Origin: Tetragonia tetragonoides
Taxonomy: Eukaryota > Streptophyta > Magnoliopsida > Caryophyllales > Aizoaceae
DNA: 64,000 bases
Assembly: GCA_038025085.1 (NCBI GenBank)
Contig: CM076139.1
Span: 54,478,807 to 54,542,806, forward strand
Direction of reading: 5' to 3'
Shown here: one piece after another, positions 11,478-24,324 of the stretch
Numbering within the stretch: the stretch's first letter is position 1
Layout of the letters: each line of letters begins with the position of its first letter
The notes under the pieces: generated by a model
Databases searched by the model: none
What the model was told of the DNA's origin: nothing
The model's input: the letters and a program-made list of their open reading frames with translations, nothing else
Translations under genes and position numbers: made by a program

Positions 11478-11840
11478 TTGATATATAAAATGAGGCCCCT
11501 TCGACACATTAGTATATTTTGAAACTTAAGCGACATATGGGTAATATTAAAAATACTTCAGGTACAAATGCACCAAAAAATAACTCGATGAAGGAATCTT
11601 CAAATAGAATTTTTTTTTTCTTGTATTTATGATGTATTTCTACGATTCTCAGCGAAATAAGTGCATTTTTGAATTTCTTCTCCCGGAAAAACAAAATTGT
11701 AATCAATTTTACAGGAATAACAAACACGTTCATGCCTTTTCATTTCTTTCCCTTTTCTTTATATCAAAGCAAAAAGTGGAGCTTAAAGTGGTTAATTAAT
11801 CCTACTTAACAAAATTGGCATATTCCTTTTTTGAGCGACA
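11478..11840. other. AT-rich spacer upstream of the UBP gene
   Basis: No gene or repeat is supported. The segment immediately precedes the protease 5' leader and should contain its promoter, but no element can be assigned with confidence. Confidence 0.4.
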
Positions 11841-11864
11841 AAAATAAAGGCTGGAGTAAACGAG

Positions 11865-11912
11865 GAGGAGACAGAGACAGAGACAGAGACAGAGAGACGA
11901 GACGAGAGAAGA
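11865..11912 (+). repeat. GACAGA / GACGA simple repeat in the UBP 5' leader
   Basis: Consecutive GAGACA hexamers followed by GAGACGAGACGAGAGAAG, about 180-230 bp upstream of the protease start codon, probably in its 5' UTR. Confidence 0.7.
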
Positions 11913-12092
11913 GAAGCGGAGCCTCTCTCTCTGTGTTTTGTTGGGGTGTTTGGGCAATTGGGTTAGGGCAAACACAAATTGAGACATTATTAGGAAATAC
12001 AGTAGAAATCAACAAATTGGTTGAATTAAAAAATCAAATCAATCGATGATTCTGGAAAGAGAAAGAGAGAGAGAAAGTATATAAGGAAGTAG

Positions 12093-15000
12093 ATGCATGT
12101 CTCGTTTGTCGCCTCGGCACTTCCTGTGGATCCGAATTGGAATTTGAGTTGGAATTGGAATTGGAATTGGAGCTTGTTCTTCCAATTTGTGTTCACTGCT
12201 GTGATCATACTTCTAGGGTTTCTGTATCTGCTCCGTTCTACCACCTCCAAGTATTTCGCCGTCCACGCCAATTTCCACTCCTCATCGCCTGCTACTTCTC
12301 CCTCATCTTCTCTCTCCTCCGCCGCAATGTCCGCCGGTGACAATGCCGTTCCTGACACTTGTGCCGTCTGCCGCAAGCCCGCTTCCAAGCACTGCGCCCG
12401 TTGCAAGGCCGTTAGATATTGGTATCCCCACCTCCCTTCTTTCATTCAATTCTTTGTTACTTTCTTCATACTTTCTGGTTGTAATAGGGTAGACAGATAT
12501 TATATATACCACGTTTGGTTGTGTTATTAATAATATATATATGTTGATATGATGATTGATTGTTCAATTGAACTGAACTGTGTTAGCATTTAATTCTACT
12601 GGAATTGCCTCTTCGTAATTAGCACTTGGGACAAACAACTGTCCTTTATTGTTCAGCTGTAACTTAATTCTGACATAGGATGTGATAGTCGTCAGGTCAG
12701 GAAATAAGAGAGGAGATCTAGAGTGAAATTGAAATTAGGGGGACAAGTACAACTTATTGACCAAAGCCAATGAGGATATCAGTACACAGGATGCCCAATG
12801 TATCTCAATCATCACTAACATGGAATAATATTTATGAGATCATTAATCTGATGGTAGAGGTTACTTGCTTAGGGTGGGGTGGGGTGGGGTGTCATGTTTA
12901 AATATTTAGCTCTATATTTCTGTTAGGAGCTCATTGCCCTTATGAAGTTTGGATGTATGTAACTGTAATATTTATATATTTTCATTGTTTTTGGGTCCTT
13001 TCAAGCTCCCATACTTGCCAATCAGAACACTGGACTTCAGGTCATAAGGGAAAATGCAAGGTCCGTCAGGGCTGTGGAAAGCGCAGTTTTTCCATTGCTT
13101 TGGTCCCTTCAAGTGGACCTGACAAGACAAAGAAGCTGGTGGACAAGGTCAGCTGACTCTATCAGTATTACTTTTCTTTTCTAGGCTTGCTTAAAATATA
13201 AAATATTCTCTTTTTGCTTCTGGATATCATTTTAGAAGTTTTAATTTTCCAGGTACTTTTCCCATATGACGAATTTGTCAGACTTTTCAACCGGGATGCA
13301 CTGATCTTCCCACCTTGTGGACTTCTGAATTGTGGAAACAGGTATTGTTATCTAGTTAGTAAACATTGCATGTTTAAGAGAGTAGTAAATTTCCTTTTGG
13401 ATGAGTTTTTTTCTTTTTTCTTTTTCTTATTTTTTGTCTGCATTTACTTTTGCAGCTGTTTTGCAAATGTGGTTTTGCAATGTCTTATGCACACTCGGCC
13501 TCTTCTAGCATATCTGTTGGACAAAGGACATCGCCAAGATTGTGAGCAGTGCTTCCTACGTCCTAACATAATTTATTTTTCTCTAAGTGGTGGCAATATA
13601 ATTTCTAAGATTTTTGTTTCGTTTAGGTAAAAGGAATGAGTGGTGCTTTTTATGTGAACTTCAAACTCACATGGAAAGAGCTAGTAATCAGCAGCCCTTT
13701 TCACCGATTAACATCCTCTCTCGCTTACCCAGCATTGGAGGCAATCTTGGCTATGGGAAACAAGAGGATGCTCATGAGTTCATGAGGTATATCTTCACTT
13801 CTGTACAATTTACTTAATAGTGTTCTGGTTATACCTATTTTTTCTGGTTGGCATCTGCTGTTACCATCCTTAGTTGCATGTATATCAAAGTATACATTAT
13901 TAATCAGATGGCTCTTTTCACTATTTGTATATTTTTTTGGTCTATTTGGTGTCCAAGTGTCGTGTCTTTAGGGGAGCCCATACGTTGATTTTGATGAGGT
14001 GCCTGAGTAATGTAGATGCTCCCAGGCTGGTTTGCCATTGCTTTTATCATTTTGTACTGATATCATGCATGAGTATTTTGCTGGCATATGGCTGGAAATG
14101 ATTGATAATCTTCATGAATTTCTAGGTTTGCCATTGATACAATGCAATCGGTATGCCTGGATGAACATGGTGGAGAACAAGTTATCCATCCCAAATCACA
14201 AGAGACTACCCTTATTCAGCATATATTTGGAGGTCAGCTTCAGTCCCAGGTTAGTTTGTCTGTCAAATTATATTTCTGCCTACTAGATTGTCTAGCAAGA
14301 TTGGGAAGATAAAAAAAATGTCCAGAGAGGGAAAGTTCCCAATATCGGATCTCACGTCAGATATACTATGCAGTCATACAGTGGATTCTAGATGGCTTTA
14401 TCTTCCCTACCCTCCTTGGTTTGGATACTTTCGAGTATAAGGGTACTAGAATTGTACTGTTGTACTCTGCTTGTTTTACAGTTTCTGTTACAAGCTGCCA
14501 GTGTAAATTTGCTTTAAAAAGCTGAGCAAGATCTGTTTCTTATACTGCTATTTGACTGTCTTTGTTGCCATTGCAATTGTTCTGCCAACTGTCTAATATG
14601 TGCCTGTTTGAAGCCTTGGCTGAATGATTGAATGATGTTTACATTTGACACTTGTGTAAAAATCAAACTCTAGAATCTTAAAAGTTGAACTTCATCATAA
14701 ATCCCTTTCCCAGTTTCCCTGTGGTTCATCACCCACAAATCAGCTTGGGACCTGGGGCATGTGCAATTATTGAAGTTATATTTATCACACGTCATGGTGT
14801 CTTCCTTCTCTCAAGTTGTGTATTTTCTTTGTTAGGTTATATGTACACAGTGCAACCAAGTGTCTAACCAATATGAAAATATGATGGACCTGACTGTTGA
14901 AATTCAAGGAGACGCTACGTCTTTGGAGGATTGTCTTGATCAGTTTACATCAAAAGAGTGGCTTCATGGAGAAAACATGTATAAATGTGATGGGTATGAG

Positions 15001-18000
15001 CTCTCTTCCTCTCTATAATGATTTCTGTGGTACACTTTCATACATACTTCCAAGCAAGGTTAGAGATAGAGGGCCATGGTGACTGGTTTCAAACCATAAT
15101 GTTTAGGGTGTAATTTTGCTTGCCATTTATCTTGGCTAACTGTATTCTCATGACATAAATGATTCTTGAACAATTCAAAAGCACCACACTCATAGAGCTG
15201 TTGAAGTTTGTGTATCCTGTTACGCACCCTTTTGGCCTCTTTGTCAATTGCTATATTTTGGCTCGGTTTCTCTTTAATGTCTCTTACATGTTGCTATGCT
15301 ATAATTTAAACATATTCAATTTTGTTTGCGTAAACACAAAAACCATAGGAACTTATTGTGTATTGGTTTAGCATAGTATAATCCATCGAAGGGTAGTGCA
15401 TGAGTTCAATGATTAAAGAGTTAGTAGGTTTAATAAGTGTGTACTAGTCTTGTTTGGCAATCTGAGTTGGAAAAGAAACACATTAAATGGTGTCACTTTC
15501 TAAAGCATGCAATTGACGGACGGTTGAAATATGACAACAATTTGTGGTCTTGTTGATGGATTTTGTCGTGTGGGATGTTGGTGGCCTTTACGGATTTCCT
15601 TTACTTTCATGAAGCCCAACACATTCTTGAGAGTATTTATATACTAGTGAAAAGTTTGAAGGTACTTTTACTTGATGAGAACATCTTAAGAGCCATGTAA
15701 TTTTTTTTTTTTGGCATTCACGTTAATGTGTGCATGTGGTTGATACAGAAGCTTCTTAACTTTGCCAAGTTATTAGAATATAGGATGGAGTTATTCATTT
15801 AGTATGTTGTGGTGTAATTAGTAGTGAGGGTTGAAGAGAGAGGCGAAGGATTGGAGGAGAGGGGGACTGGAGTTTATGACACTTGGGCCTATGGCAGAGC
15901 TTAGTTCATGGGTGCTGTCATCCTCCACCCTGCCGCCAGCCTTCAAAGAAAATTTATTTCTTGTTTGGCCTTCTGTCTTGCTGCTGAATAATAGAATAGC
16001 TGGATTCTTCCTGCTAAAGCCTTTGGATCACTGTTTAGGGGTCTTGGCATTCAAAATGCCTCATTAACCAATAAGGGACAACTGCTCCTGCTTGTGCCTT
16101 TAGCTTGTGAGTTGACTCCTATTTGGATAATCTGGACAAAGCTAGCGAATGGCTTTCTATATTGCTGGTGTAAAGCTTATTGCTCATTGCTTGGCTCTGC
16201 TTTTATCAGAAGAGGGGGAAAAGAAAGAAGATTGTGACTCTGCTTGGATCAAGAGATTCAGATCTAGAGCCAGCTATAGGTTATGGATCTTTAGCCCAGA
16301 GCCTACTGGCTTGAGGATCCCAGTTAGGCAATTTTCAAAGTTCGAGGACAGTGCAAATCCCCAAGTTTTTAACTTACTACCCCTTTGTACCAATGTTAGG
16401 TCACGGATCACTGCATTTAGGATCGCACCCCTGCTAACTTCATCTCAGCATATTATACAACATAGTTTTGACAGGGAAGCACATAGGATAGAGGAAGAGA
16501 GATCTTTTGGACCCTTCTTGGGTGAGAGAAAGTAAGATCAGGTGGGGAGTGTCAAGTGTGTGAGAGGGAAATTTTGAGTCGATCTAATCCTTCTATCTTT
16601 ACAAATGGAATCTAACTGTTAATAAAGTCGTCAAAAGTCAAAACACACATGATAGCTTGAGGGCATGATGCTTTTCGTTCTTGGCCCTCCTTTTGCACAT
16701 GGTAACATCCTTTAGTGTCCTATTATATTTCTTAGTTACAGTCATTAAAAGAGACTTCTTTACTAGAAGTGAGAACTGCCCTCAGCCGTGTATCAATGCT
16801 GGCTTCCGCAGCTGAACTTTTGCCCCTTTCTGCATTTTGGCATATTGACCTTTGCTTCCATTTGGCTGTGACATTCGTCTGTTGAGAAATCAACTTTGAA
16901 TCTAGTGCCGCAATTTATTTATCTGGATAAATCTAATGAGATATGATCAAGTCTGCTAATGGATCGTAAGGGTTCAAATTCACCATATAAGACAAGCAAG
17001 AACACGACGAGAGACATTACCATGAAAAGGACAATGAAAGCTGGGGCAGATCTTACCATCTCTTCCTCTGTTTCAATCTGCTTAGCAAAAATTAATTAGC
17101 AATATGTTTCTCCCCTTCCCTCCCGTTCTTTAAAACATAGCTGTCAAAGCTCTGGTCAAAGCTATAAATAATGACATCCTAGATTATGGCTAACCTTGGT
17201 TCATTACACTTCTTCTTAAGTGTGGCCTACTGCAGCATGGTCACACAAGCTATACCACTTGAAATTGAGGGCTGATACACTTATAGTTTGTAGCATAGGT
17301 TCCCCAAGTCACTGGATCTTTAGCTGAAGCCTCTAACATTGGTTCCAGTGCCTTCAGCCACCATATACAGAAGTAACTAAAAGTTGTGGGAAAAGAAAAT
17401 TACCTCTTTAGGAAGAGAGGGCTAGTGGTGGTTCTCCATTCACATCGGACTTTTACTTGTATGAATTCCGACAAAATCTTTAAGAGGTGTCTTACATATT
17501 AACATCATATGGAATACAAATGATCAGTTCTATTATCTGTCTTTTCTTATGTTTTGTGTAATACCACTATCACATTGCTACCTACATCTAGTTAGATGTC
17601 ATACTCCTGTCCTTGTTTAGTTTGCTTTGTTACTGGATAGGTATTTGAATAGTAGAGCTATTGTTCTAGTGGATGCCGTCTTGCCAGGGTTGGGGAATGA
17701 TACCTTCATCATTTCTTTTGCATATGTGTGAGTTGTGACTGTGTGTTGACTTCTGTTTGCAGATGCAATGATTATGTTAGAGCATGGAAGCGTCTAACCA
17801 TTCATCAAGCTCCAAACATACTTACAATTGCTTTGAAAAGATTTCAGGTAAAATTCTTTTTACTACTTTGCAGGTGATTTAACTGCCTTCAATGCGTCTC
17901 TCTCATTCTAATTGAAAAGATGCCCCTCAGCCCTCTTTCAACCTTGGCTCTTATGTAATTGGTTTTGATTTGGTGCAGAGTGGAAGATTTGGCAAAATTA

Positions 18001-20346
18001 ACAAGAGAATTGTTTTCCCAGAGAGTCTGGATCTTAGCCCGTATATGAGCGATGGGAAAGATGGCTCAGACAAATATAATCTGTTTGCAGTTGTTGTCCA
18101 TGTGGATATGTTGAATGCGTCTTATTTTGGCCACTATATATGCTATACAAAGGGTTTCCAAGGAAACTGGTACAGGATTGATGATTGCAAGGTAGAGTTG
18201 TGAGCTTTTTCTGTTGTATTTGTGATTTAAGAACATTACTATGTAATTTGTGTAGATCTGCAGTAATTCTTTTGACTGTTAATTTGCAACATCCAACCCT
18301 TAAAAAAAGATTGCATTTCTAGAGGGGACCCTTTTCTCCTTCGCTCAGAAAGATACTATCATCAGTGAGATGGGATTTTGACTCTGTTCACTGTTGAAAA
18401 TTGTGATTATATTGCATAATCTTTCTTGCCACCTTTCCTTCTCTGTTTATGATTTTCTCCCTCCCAGTGCTTTTCCATTTCTCTTTGTGATGAATTTTGA
18501 CCAAACACATACATGAGAGTAGAGAGTAATTTAATAAGATTCTCTGAATCACTGTAGTTCATTCTTTCATCTGATTGCTCTTCCAAATAATCAAATTTGA
18601 TTTTATTTTTGCAGGTAATGAGGGTTGAATTGGATGAAGTACTTTCACAGGGAGCTTATATGCTTTTGTATGGCAGGTAAGCATCTTTCTCAACTTTTTT
18701 GTTGTTGCTTCGCAAGCATTTTATCTCTAAAGGCTTTACATGATGGCGCAATCATGCTAACACGCGCAAGTACTCTTGAAAAAGGCTGTAAAACAAGGGG
18801 AGAAAAAACGAGGTTGATTGTGTGCGCAGTAATAGGTGAACTAAGGCTGTGTACATCTTACGCCCTAGATCTTGCCATAGATAGTAGCCTCGTCAGAGGT
18901 ACTTGATTTAGTAGTATGTTGGTCAGCACCATGATCCAGTCTCAGCAACCGTCTAGAAAAAAGAAATAGGAGGGATATTTGATCTCATAATGGCATTCTA
19001 GTAATACTTCTAACTTTTGAACAAGATAAACGACAGAAATACCTCTCTGGGTTCACCCTTCATGGCACCCTTATGTATCATCATCCCCGACACCCCTGTG
19101 ACGGTGACCCCGGCTCTAGAGCATGGAATTCAGACTTTCCTGGCCATGGTCAGTGGTGTACGTTAGCTAGAGCAGCTTAACATGCGTCAAGAGGAAATCC
19201 CCTCCTCAACCCTCAATTATATTTCTTGTTCATAGTTATTGTTATTGATTTTCGTGAATGTACACAGTTAGGTTTACACTTGTTGGGGTAAGACTAGGTG
19301 GAAGGTCGAATCACTACCTTGTCCTTTCAACACAGGAGCTATGTGACTGCGGTATCTATGATATCTTTAAAATATTATCATTTTGATCTCTATTAGAAGA
19401 GGCTCTACTTGTCATTCAGGTGTGATGTCTGGGGTATCTTGTACCAGTGTGCCGTTGGAGTTTGATGCCTTACACAATTATCTAAATTCATATACTGCTA
19501 TTCATGGCATGTAATGTCTATATTTGCTAAAATTCTCTTTTAATGGATAGGGTTTCTGCTCGACCAACATGTCTAAAGGCATCTGAATCTACTATGAAAC
19601 AGCAGCAGGAAGAAGACAAAGTGGCAGCTGGCACTGAAGTGAAGTGTAGTAACCCAGTCCTTCTGGCTGATTATTCAAAATCAACCCATTCTGATTGCAG
19701 TTTTGCCCATGTCCACCACAGTTCTGATAATGTTAAACAGTTGGACCATATGCCTACACAGAAGAAACATTTGCCCAGAGTTGACTGTGAATCTGTCGAT
19801 GGATGTCTAGAAGACTCTCATACTGTCAATCCTGTGTCTAGTATACCAGGTTCAGTTCAAATTCTTGAGAATGGAGATGATGCTTCTACCACATTTTCAG
19901 AGGGAACTCATCACTCTGCTAGAGGAGTTTTAAGTTTTCCTACGTGTCCAAGTGAGCCATCCTCTAGCAAAGTTCCTGTTTCGTCCGGAGCGTCTGCTTT
20001 AGGTGTGAATACAGCTAATTACACATCGTGTAATGCTTCAGCTGCTGCCTCAGTATCACTTGAAGAAACTAATGGAACTATGAATCCCATTCCCATGGAA
20101 GAAGTTGTGGAGCAGAGGTCCGAGACTGAACCCTTTGTAGGTGGTATGAAGAGAGACAGAGAGGTGGTGTCTCTAGCCGACGAGACTACCGTCTGTGAGA
20201 TAAGCTGCACTAGTAAGGGATCTGTTGGTGTTTCCCACGAAAGAAATGGCCACAGGAATGATTCTGAGATGTGCCATCTTGACATCAACAAAACGGAGTA
20301 TGAGGCATATCAAGATTACAGAGTTCGACCATGTGGACCTCAGTGA
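12093..20346 (+). CDS. UBP: MYND-zinc-finger ubiquitin-specific protease (UBP18/19-like deubiquitinase)
   Basis: Eleven exons: 12093-12421, 13006-13147, 13253-13341, 13456-13541, 13627-13786, 14126-14249, 14836-14993, 17763-17847, 17979-18191, 18615-18676, 19551-20346. All have GT-AG borders and sum to 2244 nt, closing in frame as 747 residues. Order of features: hydrophobic anchor at about residues 28-48, MYND finger (Cys 90, 93, 101, 104 onward, ending near 127), Cys box [15 protein letters not shown] with catalytic Cys 188 split across the exon 3/4 border, the QED block ([12 protein letters not shown]), two CxxC zinc pairs (CTQC and CDGC), His box [10 protein letters not shown] with His 443, and WYRIDD. 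The protein should remove ubiquitin from substrates, probably membrane-anchored. The 284-residue tail after the catalytic domain is Ser/Thr-rich and unrecognised. The layout matches the plant UBP15-19 group, with the short N-terminus most like UBP18/19. Confidence 0.93.
14994..17762 (+). other. Large intron 7 of the UBP gene
   Basis: This 2.77-kb intron is bounded by GTATGAG and TTTGCAG. It lies between the codons for the two halves of the zinc ribbon. Several short open frames (for example 15831-16067 and 16149-16535) show no recognisable domain. No transposon ends were identified, although the length suggests old insertions. Confidence 0.6.
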
Positions 20347-21751
20347 GTCTAATCTTTGTTCCAGTGATACAATTAATGGCATGGTAATGAATGGGAGTGC
20401 TATTGAAACTTGCCCGAACACTCTATCTGAGAAGTTTTCTACTCTGCAAGGCAAGAATCCTTGTGTTACTAACAGCACTGCTGAGCTTTCAAGTGAGTAA
20501 CAACTTGGGTAATATTGATGATTATGAAGCAAGTGGTTTATGAGTTCACTTACTCCAGAATTCAATGAAGTAGATGTAAGTGCCATGAGATTTGGCAGGA
20601 AAAACGGACGTATAATGACATCATGATTGCTGAAAATAGCCACTGGGATCGACCGATCGTATTAGAGGAGTCAAGGACTGTAATTACCCAATTTTTGCTG
20701 TTGCAGGATATTTCAGTAACTACGACAGCTGAGGAAGTAGTAATTGATTAAACTAACCAATTGTTTGTCCTCGAGAAGATCCATATTCTGCGTGGATTTT
20801 TAAAGAGTTGGAAGTAATAAATAGATGGAATATTTTCTTTAGAAATTTGTTTTACCCTTTGGGTGTCAGGAATAGGATCATTATTTTGTGGACATTCAAA
20901 TGTAAGGGAACTGATTTAGGCTATGTCTGGGGTTTCAATATTGGAAGAAATCTTGGATACTAAGTTACTAACACTCAAAAGTCTGAAAATGATGTTGGCT
21001 ACTGGCAAATTCTGAGTAGAGCTGCATGTGGATTGATTTTCTTTGACAGTAAAACCATAGTAACTTTCTTCTTCTATAACCAGTTGTTGGAGGCAATACA
21101 CAATTTGAAATAGAGCTGTTCGGTAGAGTACAAGTTACCCACATTACCAGTCTTTAATTACTCTCAGGCAAACTGCAGTCCAAATAGATTACCCCCTCTT
21201 CAAAAAGGAAAAAAAAAAAAAGAAAGAAGAAAGAGGACTGAAGGGTTAATTGCCAACTAAGAGTCCAAAAATCAAATTTGTACACATTCTATTTCAGATG
21301 CTGATACACCTTCCCTGAAGCTAGTAGCTCTTTGATATTCCAAAACACTGTAGGGATCCTTGAAGACAACCAGTCAAATCCATGGTGGCTAAGAACCTGC
21401 TGTCATCCTTCACAAAAATCATGCTTTGTTTCGACTTCCTGCTCTGCTTGGACTCAACCCTGCTCAAATTAAATTTGATCAACGATAAGAATGACATGAA
21501 ATGTAGGCTCAATAATACCAGTTTTCTCTTTCAATAATACCTGTTTTCTCATTCTTTCTACTGATTAACTCCTCAGTATAGTGTATATTCTTCAACCAAA
21601 TATTTCTCTCTAAATTAACTACTAGTAAATAATAGTGTGTCCTCATGCTGATCTGTTTTACTTTCCTATATGATTTTAAGTTTGAATAAGAAATGATAGC
21701 GACTACTGAGTAAGTGCAGGGTTAAGGCAATTGTCCCTGTTGAGGGGAAGC
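20347..21751. other. Convergent intergenic region, UBP 3' UTR side
   Basis: It lies between the protease stop and the stop of the minus-strand B3 gene. It contains the probable UBP 3' UTR and an A-rich tract at about 21207-21233. No gene is supported. Confidence 0.5.
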
Positions 21752-23131
21752 TTACTTACTATAGCATTTCAAAACAGGATTCTTGCCGGCTTTAAGGAGC
21801 TGAAACTCGATGACATTTCCAGGCTTGAGCCCATTAGCCAGCTGAAAATCTTTCCATCCTCGCTTGATGTAAGACTGTCCATCTTTCTTGCAGGATAGCT
21901 TTACTGGCCAGGGCCTCTCTTTTTGATCTATGAGCATCACATCACAGCTTGTGTTTTCAAGACCACTGGATCTCACAAAATATTTAGGAACATACTGCAC
22001 AAGAGCAAGTGTCATGGTGAAACAGCTGATGCAATATATACTTATCTGACTGCTCAAGTTTCTTATGGATAAAATTTGTGGCAAATATCCACCCTTCCTC
22101 TCTTTTATGTAGGTAACTAATTAAGAGCAGCTTCCAAGCCAGGGTTTGAGGACGGAGACAACGGGCCATCCCCAACAAACCTAGATTGGGCAAAGTGAGG
22201 TCACCTCTGGTGATTTTTGAGCTGATGTATGTGTAGCTCAGATACTACATGGATTGTTGCTGATAGTGTGTGGACTATTTGCTATGGATTGTCACTACAA
22301 TCTGTTGGCATATGGCCTCTTTGCTGAACTGATTGATTACATTATTAGCTATTAGCTTGCTGTTAAAGTGTGTGTAGCTCAGATACATGGATTGTTGCTG
22401 GCAGTGTTGGCAAAATGAGTTAACTGAAAGAAATGGGCGCGCGGTAACTACAGAAGTCATTTCTGAAATTGGAAGAAACACAATTTACTTACAACAATTG
22501 ATTTATCAACATAATGGGGAGTGAGAGTGACACGTCCGTTGGGGTACTGTTGGCGCTGGTTAGCTGAGGTCGTAGGTCTGAATCTGATAGCAGAAGCTTC
22601 AGGTTTCCCTTTTTTGTTCATGTAGCCAATCCTTTTTGACCCTTTGGAGTATACTGTGATATTCCATTACATAGTCAAATATCATTGCCAGCAGAAATCA
22701 TTTTGGAAAAGGGTATGTAATAGTGAAGCAGCAAGAAATAATTAAAGAACAGAAAAGAAGTTACCTTTGGGGTTGGTTTGGCATTGGCATTGGCATTGGC
22801 ATTGGCATTGGCAGTGGCATGATGATGGGGATGGGGATGGGGATGGGGATGGAGGGAGTTACGATGACAGGCGGTGACGGGTTCAAGGACATAAACATGG
22901 AAGAGGAAGTGAGATTCATGTCTGAACACCACAAAATCACCTACGAGCATATCATGGTGGATGGCAAATTCTCGCCAACCCTTGTTGAAATGGCGGTCAT
23001 CTTTGATTTGAACAACCCAGTGGACAGCGAGGCTCATTCTGTGTCATCAGCACTATGCTCTCCAGTAGACGCCCCTTCAACTCATCCTCCAAGTACTGTT
23101 TCAGATACCGCAACGGAATCGACTGCCGCAT
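21752..23131 (-). pseudogene. B3-domain (REM family) transcription factor gene, apparently frameshifted
   Basis: Three exon-like blocks on the minus strand encode two B3 DNA-binding domains. Block 1 starts in one frame near 23131 with the B3 opening IPLRYLKQYLEDELKG and then shifts frame near 23020-23040 to continue as HWVVQIKDDRHFNKGWREF through 22765. It is followed by His-Pro and Ala-Asn dipeptide repeats and a GTAACT donor. Block 2 (22493-22653) reads into VTLTPHYVDKSIV with a GTAAGT donor. Block 3 (21752-21994) completes domain 2, including YVPKYFVRSSGLENTSC and GWKDFQLANGL, and ends at a stop. The block 1/block 2 join is out of phase with the only visible splice sites. Either two lesions have inactivated it or unseen small introns exist. 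REM proteins are nuclear DNA-binding factors, often expressed in reproductive tissue. Confidence 0.72.
22776..22855. repeat. Hexanucleotide coding microsatellites (GGCATT)n and (GGGGAT)n
   Basis: On the plus strand six GGCATT units are followed by four GGGGAT units. On the minus strand they encode Ala-Asn and His-Pro dipeptide runs after the first B3 domain. Six-base units keep the frame when copy number changes. Confidence 0.88.
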
Positions 23132-24324
23132 GCAACCAACATGTATAATATCATAAGTACACTACTCCATATCTATATTAACACCAGAAAACAGTAAGTG
23201 ACTAAAACGACTATAGATAGTATCATTTTGGACAATACATAATAAGTTGACATGAATTCTTGTATTTGATTTTGCAGCAGCAGTTCTTCTTATTCTTATT
23301 CTTATTACCTATCTCTGAGGAGCCTTCCCTCCTCTTAATCCCTTTTGCATTTTGCATCGCTGCTGATCAGATTATACCACCAGGCACTTGGAAACTAATG
23401 GAGTACTTCTCAGCATATAATGTGGGTAGCAATATCTACAATAATTGAATTGGTATAGCTCTGTTTTTGTTAATGATGTTAAGGCTAGATAGAGCTACTG
23501 CTACGGGTAACCCAACAGCCAATACTAAGTGTGCTCCTTGCTCAATGCTCATCATACCTTCCTTTCTCGGGAGAAAAATAAGAAGGAACCCTCAAGTTAT
23601 GTTTGGTTGCGTACCAAATGAAAAGTTAAGTTGTATGATGACTGATTTGACTCGTGTATTCGTAAACCGCCCCACACTATCAGTCGAGCTCAATCATCTT
23701 TCATTCTTTTCGACTATTTCACCACTTTCTTCCCCCCAATTTTCTCTTATTGCAAACTCTAACTAAGTTAGCAGTTAGCCATACACCTTGTGTATATTAC
23801 ACCCTATTGTCCCCCTTTTTTTTGTGTCTATCTCTCTCGTCTCCCCCTTTTTAACATATCCACATTACCCCCTGAAATCCCAATGAGCAAAGGGCAAATT
23901 TGTCCTCCCACTCACAGGGGACAAAAGAGTGTAATATACAATGGGTATATGGGTAGCCCTTTCCAAATTGCAAACTAGTTTATCTTTAAAATTTCAAGTC
24001 TCATTGTGTTCTTTGTCACTCCTTTATCACTTGGGAGGATGTGGGAAAAATAAGAGTGAGTGACTCTTTGCGAGCGAACCCAGTTTCAAAGCTCCGATGT
24101 CGGTACCACTACACTACCAAGGGGGAATCTTGAATGAGACACGAGTAGTATTTTCCTTTATACGCAAGGCCGTCTTGGGACTTGGATAGTTTGATTCATC
24201 ATCCATTGGGAATGTGCGCTTCTTCATAAACACTCAGGGGGTGTTTAATCTAAGAATAAGAAGAAGAAGAAGACGAAGAAAGGTTATATCTTTAGTAGTC
24301 TATCATTGATCCAGCCATTTCCCA
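23132..24324. other. Intergenic region between the B3 gene and the transporter
   Basis: No coding gene is supported. An AAGAAG-rich stretch (about 24254-24279) lies just upstream of the transporter start and probably belongs to its 5' UTR. Upstream exons of the B3 gene could lie in 23132-23450 but could not be fixed. Confidence 0.45.

Noticed and set aside
12093..12530. Unspliced 145-codon frame as a separate small protein
   Set aside because: The GT donor at 12422 and the acceptor ending at 13005 complete the MYND finger; the extension past 12421 is intron.
22723..23148. Plus-strand 141-codon Gly-Ile/Gly-Met-rich frame
   Set aside because: It is antisense to the B3 domain and its repeat; the minus strand carries the recognisable domain.
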